The translations under genes and the position numbers were made by a program. A stretch of 64,000 nucleotides of DNA from Aquipseudomonas alcaligenes_A. GTDB taxonomy: Bacteria > Pseudomonadota > Gammaproteobacteria > Pseudomonadales > Pseudomonadaceae. This document shows positions 59,701 to 64,000 of the stretch, piece by piece. The notes below the pieces were generated by a model that searched no databases, was not told the origin of the DNA, and was given only the letters and a program-made list of their open reading frames with translations. How positions within the stretch are numbered: the stretch's first letter is position 1; the number at the start of each line of letters is the position of its first letter. The DNA lies in NCBI GenBank assembly GCA_048595745.1, contig CP184361.1; one strand, written 5' to 3'.

Positions 59701-61626
59701 GTTGTCGCTGGCCAGCTTGTTACCGGCCGGGTCGGCCAGCAGCACTTCGAATTCGGCCAGGCCGTCGCCATCCACATTGTCGCCGTCAAACAGGCCGCGC
59801 AGGCCCGGCAGGCGCTCGGCCGGCCACACCGGCTGCACCAGGCGGCGGGTAATTGGGCGACCGCCGGACTCCTGCAGGCTGGCCTGGAGGATCAGCTGCA
59901 GTGGCGACTTGGCCTCGGCCCAGCGGTTTTCCACGCCGACCGTGGCCTTGCCCTGGGCGTCCAGGGTGGTTTCTTCCAGTTCCAGGTCCTGGCTCAACTC
60001 CTCCTCGGTGACCGAGCCGAACTGATAGCCGGGCAGCGCCTTGACCGCCTCGCGCAGCGGGCGCACGTAAACCTGGCCGGTGAGGCGATTGCCGGAAGCC
60101 GGCGCGCCGTAGAGGTAGCGGCCTTCGATCTGGAAGCGCGCGGCGTCGCTCGGCCTGATCGGACTGTCGCTGCCTTTCAGCTCCAGGGCCAAGCGCTCGG
60201 GGAGAAAATCCTCGACCAGGAATTCATGGACCTGCTGGCGGCCGCCGCCGAAGTCGAACAGCAGTTGCCAGCGCCCGGTCGGGGCCTCGCCGGCCAGTTG
60301 CAGCTGGTACTGGTACAGACCGTTGTCACCGGACTGCCAGACGAACTTGCGGCTGACCTGCTCGTCCGGCCGGCGCACTTCGACGTTGACCGGTTGCGGC
60401 TTCACCGCACGGCCGTCGGCATCGCGCAGCAGGGCGTTGAGCAGCACCCGCTCGCCCGGGCGATACAAGTCGCGCGGGCCGAACACGAAGAACTGCAGCG
60501 GGTTGGCCACCGGGCCGGCGATGTCGAACTCGGCCAGGTCCAGGGCCGGGCTGCCGAGATTGAGCAGGCTGGTCTGCTCGCCCTGGCGGGCCAGCACCAC
60601 GGCGGCCTTGTCCGGCAGTGGCAGTTCGGCGTGGCCGGCATCGTCGGTCGTGGCGCTGGCCAGCACCTGGCCGTTGCCGCCGAGCAGTTCGACCTCCACG
60701 CCCTCCAGCGCCTGGCCGCCTTCCAGGGCCTGGGCGAAGGCGTCCAGGCGGCCGTGGTAGCGGTGCACGGACAGGCCGATGTCGCTCAAGGTGAACAGGG
60801 TCGCCGGCTGCGAATAGTTGTAGGTACCGGCCTGGCGCATCACCGCCAGGTACACGCCGGGCTGCTTGAACGGCGCCAGGCCGGCGATCGGCAGCAGCAG
60901 GGTCTCGCGGGTATTGCGCGCCGGGTTGAGTTCGAAGCGGCCGCTGTAGACCAGTTCGGCCATCGGCAGCAGCTCGCGCGACTGCCAGGTGTCCAGGTTG
61001 GAGCTACGGCCCCACTGGGCGAGAAAATTGGGCAACGACTCCTGCTTGATGCGGAAGAACTCGACGTTGACCTTGTCGACGTTCAGCGCTATCACCGGTA
61101 GGCCCTCGGCCAGACGGGTCGGCAACAGCGAGCCGCGGCTGGCGAAGCCGACGCTGGGCTGCAGGTCGCGGGTGTCGAGGCTGGTGTTGTACTCGGCGGC
61201 CAGCTCGCTGCCGTTGATCGCGCGCAGGCCAGGGTCGATGGACAGCACCAGACTGCGCCGCGGCTCCAGATGGCGCAGACGCAGCTCCATCAGGTTGTCG
61301 GAAAGTTCCCAGGCGCCATCGACCTTGCCGGTCTTCTTGTCCACCAGGTGCAACCTGGCGGCGAAATCCTGCTCCGGGTCCAGCGGCACGCTGAAACTCA
61401 CCGACAGGGTGCTGGCGCCGTCCAGCTGGACTTCCGAGGCATCCGCCACGGTCAGTTCACGGTCGGCATAGCGCTTGGCCAGCTCGGCCTTGTCCAGCGC
61501 CGGGCGGGGCGCATCCTGTTGCGCGGCCGGCTTGCCGGAAGGGGCCACGGGCATGCCGGGAGTGGAGGAATCGCAGGCGCTCAGCAAAGCGAACACGGCG
61601 GCCAGAAACAATCCTTTGTACGACAT
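56722..61626 (-). CDS. Bacterial alpha-2-macroglobulin lipoprotein
   Basis: 1,634 residues. Lipobox LSAC. Chain of MG-type beta domains (~40-900), a bait-like region, and the thioester motif CLEQ in YPYGCLEQTTSGLYP with Cys1166, then the helical TED domain. Same family as E. coli YfhM/ECAM: anchored to the inner membrane, it traps foreign proteases that breach the envelope and is thought to work with PBP1C. Confidence 0.95.
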   Translation of the reverse strand: MSYKGLFLAAVFALLSACDSSTPGMPVAPSGKPAAQQDAPRPALDKAELAKRYADRELTVADASEVQLDGASTLSVSFSVPLDPEQDFAARLHLVDKKTGKVDGAWELSDNLMELRLRHLEPRRSLVLSIDPGLRAINGSELAAEYNTSLDTRDLQPSVGFASRGSLLPTRLAEGLPVIALNVDKVNVEFFRIKQESLPNFLAQWGRSSNLDTWQSRELLPMAELVYSGRFELNPARNTRETLLLPIAGLAPFKQPGVYLAVMRQAGTYNYSQPATLFTLSDIGLSVHRYHGRLDAFAQALEGGQALEGVEVELLGGNGQVLASATTDDAGHAELPLPDKAAVVLARQGEQTSLLNLGSPALDLAEFDIAGPVANPLQFFVFGPRDLYRPGERVLLNALLRDADGRAVKPQPVNVEVRRPDEQVSRKFVWQSGDNGLYQYQLQLAGEAPTGRWQLLFDFGGGRQQVHEFLVEDFLPERLALELKGSDSPIRPSDAARFQIEGRYLYGAPASGNRLTGQVYVRPLREAVKALPGYQFGSVTEEELSQDLELEETTLDAQGKATVGVENRWAEAKSPLQLILQASLQESGGRPITRRLVQPVWPAERLPGLRGLFDGDNVDGDGLAEFEVLLADPAGNKLASDNLQVRLIRERRDYYWSFSESEGWNYHYNEKFLNLGEEGIKVAAGGTAKVSFPVEWGPYRVEVTDPETGLTSSLRFWAGYSWQDNTEGGAVRPDQVKLALDKPAYRAGDTAQVTVTPPSGGSGYLMVESSDGPLWWQEIEVPAEGRSFDIPLAKEWARHDLYVSALVIRPGERKAGATPKRSVGLLHLPFDRAPRKLQVSLEAPEKMRPQQPLKVRVQAKNADGSPAQKVNVLVAAVDVGILNITEYQTPDPFAELFGRKAYGVDQLDVYGQLIEAGQGRLAKLAFGGDAALAKGGKRPDTSVTIVALQSVPIELNAQGEGDVSLDIPDFNGELRLMAQAWTDERYGMGEGKTVVAAPLVAELSAPRFLAGGDETSVALDLTNLSGAAQKLEVQVEAEGQLSLADPAGHRAPLALDQAQRHTLRIPVRAMGGYGAGVLRVKVNGLSLPGENLPAFSREWRIGVRSAWPAQQKHLRGVLQGDSWQLPAGTLAAFEPAGREVLLSVSSRPPLNLAEQIQALKAYPYGCLEQTTSGLYPSLYADAATLKKLGLEGEPEEQRRNSIEIGIERLLGMQRYNGSFGLWGSDSDEEFWLTAYVTDFLLRAREQGFAVPPEALEKASERLLRFLQDRQLIDAGYSDNLDHTRFAVQAYAGLVLARSQQAPLGSLRALYDRRGDAKSGLPLVQLAVALQKMGDKPRADEALALGLGLGRQRQEWLADYGSPLRDQALIYALLEENDLAASSRDQLLFSLAEERAVQDYLSTQERNALFLAGRGLIKTPEKSWSATLNSADQVRELNDVQPALKLEGASLSEPLSLSSSFEGKLYQQLTLSGYPTAAPAARGNNLSIERGFYGLDGRPLDLGNLASGQLLLVHLAVRAEERVPDALVVDLLPAGLELENQNLAQSAASLDDASSAVKEWQKSMQNAAIKHQEFRDDRFVAALDVNGYDTTHLLYLARAVTPGTYRVPPPQVESMYRPAWNAIGTTPERLVVKGR

Positions 61627-61801
61627 GGCGAACTCTCGGAAGCGTGACGGCAGAGACTCGGCACTATAGTCGAGGCCCCTGCGCTCTTCGAGGAACGAGC
61701 ACGCAGTTCACTGCCGCTTCGACGGGTAGCTGACAGAGCACAGCCCCCAGCCAGGCAGCAGTGCCGGCGGCGCTATACTGCGGCCCTGTTCCGGAGTACC
61801 C

Positions 61802-63148
61802 ATGTCCATATTGCTCGATGCCTGGCGCCACACCCCGACCCATCGCAAGGTCTGGGCCCTGGCCGCACCGATGATCCTGTCCAACCTCTCGGTACCCCTG
61901 GTGACGCTGGTGGATACCGCCGTCATCGGCCATCTGCCGCACACCCAGCAGCTCGGTGCCGTGGTGGTCGGCGGCAGCCTGTACGCCATGCTGGTCGGTG
62001 TATTTGGCATTCTGCGCATGAGTGCCACCGGCTTCGCCGCCCAGGCCGTGGGCCGTGGCGATGGCGGCGCGCTGCGCCAGGTGCTGTTGCAGAGCCTGGT
62101 GCTGGCAGCGCTGATCGCCCTGCTGGTCGGTCTGCTGGCGATTCCACTGAGCGGTGTGGCCCTGCAGCTGATGCAGCCCTCGGCGCAACTCGAGGCGCTG
62201 ACCCGCGAGTTCTTCCAGGCGCGTCTGTTCGGCCTGCCGGCGACCCTGGCGGTGGCCGCACTGATCGGCTGGCTGCTCGGCACGCAGAATGCCCGTGGCG
62301 CATTGGCGGTGATGCTGACCACCAACCTGCTGAACATCGCCCTCAACCTGTGGTTCGTTCTCGGCCTCGACTGGGGCGTGCTCGGCTCGGCCCGCGCCTC
62401 GGTGCTCGCCGAATGGAGCGGCGCCCTGCTCGGCCTGTTACTCGCCTGGCGCACCCTCGGCCGTCACCCCGGGCAGGTCGACCGCGCGGAGCTGCGCCAG
62501 TGGCACAGCTGGCGCGCGCTGCTGGCAGTCAACCGCGACATCCTGATCCGCACCCTGGCCCTGCACCTGGTGTTCTTCCTGATCACCGTGCAGGGCACCC
62601 GCCTGGGCGATGCCACGGTGGCGGCCAATGCCCTGCTGCTCAATGGCCTGCTGGTCGCCGCTTTCGCCCTGGACGGCCTGGCCCATGCGGTGGAGGCCCT
62701 GTGCGGCCACGCCATCGGCGCCCGCGACCGCCTGGCGCTGCGCCGCGCCCTGCTGGTCGCGGGGGGCTGGTCGCTGCTCGGCAGCCTGCTGTTCGCCCTG
62801 CTGTTCCTGCTCGGCGGGCGGCTGTTCATCGAACTGCAGAGCGACATCGCCGAGGTGCGCAACGCCGCCTACCCCTACCTGCCCTACCTGGCGCTGCTGC
62901 CACTGATCGCGGTGTGGAGCTACCTGCTCGACGGCCTGTTCATCGGCGCCACGCGAGCCCGGGAGATGCGCGACGCCATGCTGGTCAGCGTCGCCCTGGG
63001 GCTGGTTTTCGGTGCACTGCTGCAGGATCTGGACAATCACGGCCTGTGGCTGGCTCTCCTATGCTTTATGCTGATGCGCGGCCTCAGCCTGGCCATCCTC
63101 GGCTGGCGCCTGCAACGCCAAGATGCCTGGCTCGCGACGAGCCACTGA
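61802..63148 (+). CDS. MATE-family efflux transporter (DinF-like)
   Basis: 448 residues, twelve helices. Start with GGAG. LAAPMILSNLSVPLVTLVDTAVIGHL and FGILRMSATGFAAQAVGRGD, and the second half's NRDILIRTLALHLVFF, define the DinF branch. Exports drugs or metabolites against sodium or protons. Divergent to the macroglobulin gene. Confidence 0.93.
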   Translation: MSILLDAWRHTPTHRKVWALAAPMILSNLSVPLVTLVDTAVIGHLPHTQQLGAVVVGGSLYAMLVGVFGILRMSATGFAAQAVGRGDGGALRQVLLQSLVLAALIALLVGLLAIPLSGVALQLMQPSAQLEALTREFFQARLFGLPATLAVAALIGWLLGTQNARGALAVMLTTNLLNIALNLWFVLGLDWGVLGSARASVLAEWSGALLGLLLAWRTLGRHPGQVDRAELRQWHSWRALLAVNRDILIRTLALHLVFFLITVQGTRLGDATVAANALLLNGLLVAAFALDGLAHAVEALCGHAIGARDRLALRRALLVAGGWSLLGSLLFALLFLLGGRLFIELQSDIAEVRNAAYPYLPYLALLPLIAVWSYLLDGLFIGATRAREMRDAMLVSVALGLVFGALLQDLDNHGLWLALLCFMLMRGLSLAILGWRLQRQDAWLATSH

Positions 63149-63160
63149 GTGGAGACGGAT

Positions 63161-64000
63161 ATGCAGCCTGCCCCCATTCCCGCCGATGAAGCCCTGCGCC
63201 AGCGCGCCCTGGACGACATGGAACTGCTCGACACGCCGGCAGAGCTGTACCTGGATACCCTGGTGCACCTGACCCGCGAGCTGTTCGAAGTGGAAAGCGT
63301 ACTGATCAGCCTGGTCGACCGTGATCGTCAGTGGTTCAAGGCCCGCATCGGCCTAGACGGCGATTCGGCGCCCCGCGATACCTCGTTCTGCGGCCACGCC
63401 GTGGCGGCCCGCCAGCCGCTGGTGGTGGAAAACGCCCTGAGCGATCCGCGCTTTGCCGACAACCCGGTGGTCACCGGGCCACCCTATGTGCGCTTCTACG
63501 CCGGCCAGCCGATCTACAGCCGCGACCACCAGCCAATCGGCACGCTGTGCCTGATCCACCCCGAAGCCCGCGCCTTCAGCCCGAGCGAACACTCGCGCCT
63601 GCACGACCTTGGCATCCTGGTGGAAGGTTATCTGCACATGCGCAGCATGGGCCAGCAGGCCCAAACGCTGCGCCAGGCGGTGGATCGCGAGCAGCGCAAG
63701 GCGCTGATCGACCCGCTGACCCAGCTGTGGAACCGCGCCGCCCTCAACCAGTTCTTCGAGCGCGAGATGGCCCGCGCGCAGGATGTCGGCCTGCGCCTGG
63801 GCGCCATCTACATCGACCTCGATCACTTCAAGCAGGTCAATGACCAGTTTGGCCATGGTGGCGGCGACCAGGTCCTCTGGCAAAGCGCCCGGCGCATGGG
63901 TACGGCACTGCGCCCGGATGACCTGCTGATACGTCTGGGTGGCGAGGAGTTCGTCGCCCTGCCGGCCGTGCACGATGCCGCGGAGCTGCGCCAGGTCGCC
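63161..64000 (+). CDS. GAF-GGDEF diguanylate cyclase, cut by right edge
   Basis: The frame stays open to the end of the window (280 codons seen). GGAG 8 nt before the ATG. GAF domain ~20-160 (SFCGHAVAARQPLVVENAL, FYAGQPIYSRDHQPIGTLC), then a GGDEF domain: DPLTQLWNRAAL, YIDLDHFKQVNDQFGH and GGEEF at ~260-264. Cytosolic, makes c-di-GMP when the GAF senses a ligand. The last ~50-60 residues lie outside. Confidence 0.9.
   Translation, partial: MQPAPIPADEALRQRALDDMELLDTPAELYLDTLVHLTRELFEVESVLISLVDRDRQWFKARIGLDGDSAPRDTSFCGHAVAARQPLVVENALSDPRFADNPVVTGPPYVRFYAGQPIYSRDHQPIGTLCLIHPEARAFSPSEHSRLHDLGILVEGYLHMRSMGQQAQTLRQAVDREQRKALIDPLTQLWNRAALNQFFEREMARAQDVGLRLGAIYIDLDHFKQVNDQFGHGGGDQVLWQSARRMGTALRPDDLLIRLGGEEFVALPAVHDAAELRQVA

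Noticed and set aside
58036..61101. Open frame of about 1,000 codons opposite the macroglobulin gene
   Set aside because: Antisense shadow of a long G+C-rich gene; low-complexity composition and no recognisable domain.
1..64000. tRNA, rRNA or known small RNA genes
   Set aside because: No cloverleaf with a conserved TTCGA loop or rRNA stretches noticed on reading either strand; a covariance search would settle it.

Overview
The window is high-GC, densely coded chromosome of a Pseudomonas-type gammaproteobacterium. This rests on protein resemblance and gene order recalled from Pseudomonas: an ftnA-cueR-copA/RIO-kinase block, a bauC-bauA-bauR block, and dispersed CCCTCTCC-type intergenic palindromes. 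The species cannot be fixed from the sequence alone. I found no rRNA, tRNA, CRISPR array or intact insertion sequence. About 58 protein genes are supported; the first is cut by the left edge and the last by the right edge.

Layout. 1-7,130: periplasmic solute-binding proteins, small lipoproteins, a small protein with a caspase-like His/Cys pair, a His-rich envelope protein and an OprB-type porin. 7,202-12,651: an exported amidohydrolase, an HD-GYP phosphodiesterase, several small conserved proteins and a NYN-LOTUS protein. 12,733-14,990: a foreign-looking patch made of a non-coding element with imperfect terminal inverted repeats, then an A+T-rich two-gene operon (SMC/OLD-type ATPase plus TOPRIM-like DUF4276 protein) closed by a strong terminator; it looks like an anti-phage module. 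15,090-24,070: GNAT enzyme, GAF-HD-GYP protein, then a beta-alanine/polyamine catabolism block (gamma-glutamyl-GABA hydrolase, BauC, BauA, BauR) with a RutR-like TetR regulator. 24,230-31,995: quinone oxidoreductase, then GltS directly followed by a TAXI-type binding lipoprotein (an unusual pairing) and a 1,298-residue PAS/GAF/GGDEF/EAL protein. 32,063-37,832: MFS and RND efflux. 38,071-41,705: copper block copZ, copA, cueR with two recognisable CueR-type promoters. 41,753-46,287: heme-less ferritin FtnA, EamA transporter, RIO kinase, LysR regulator with divergent NAD(P)-binding protein and DUF2218 protein. 46,295-53,507: response regulator with a degenerate HD-GYP domain and a broken partner gene, Ada, MazG-like protein, CmoM, two paralogous DUF4136 lipoproteins, GNAT, YdcZ transporter and a diguanylate cyclase. 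53,515-61,626: PBP1C and alpha-2-macroglobulin, pulled apart by a small membrane protein and a truncated DUF559 endonuclease sitting among repeats. 61,802-end: MATE transporter and a GAF-GGDEF protein.

How the genes work together. Six genes make, break or sense cyclic-di-GMP (three HD-GYP or derived, one GGDEF-EAL, two GGDEF), so signalling to surface behaviour is a theme. The bau block oxidises beta-alanine from polyamines or pyrimidines to acetyl-CoA. CopZ, CopA and CueR form one copper circuit. PBP1C and the macroglobulin form the usual periplasmic repair-and-trap pair. The points most deserving a second look are the GltS-TAXI pair, the ATPase-TOPRIM operon, and the DUF559 fragment embedded in the CCCTCTCC repeat family.
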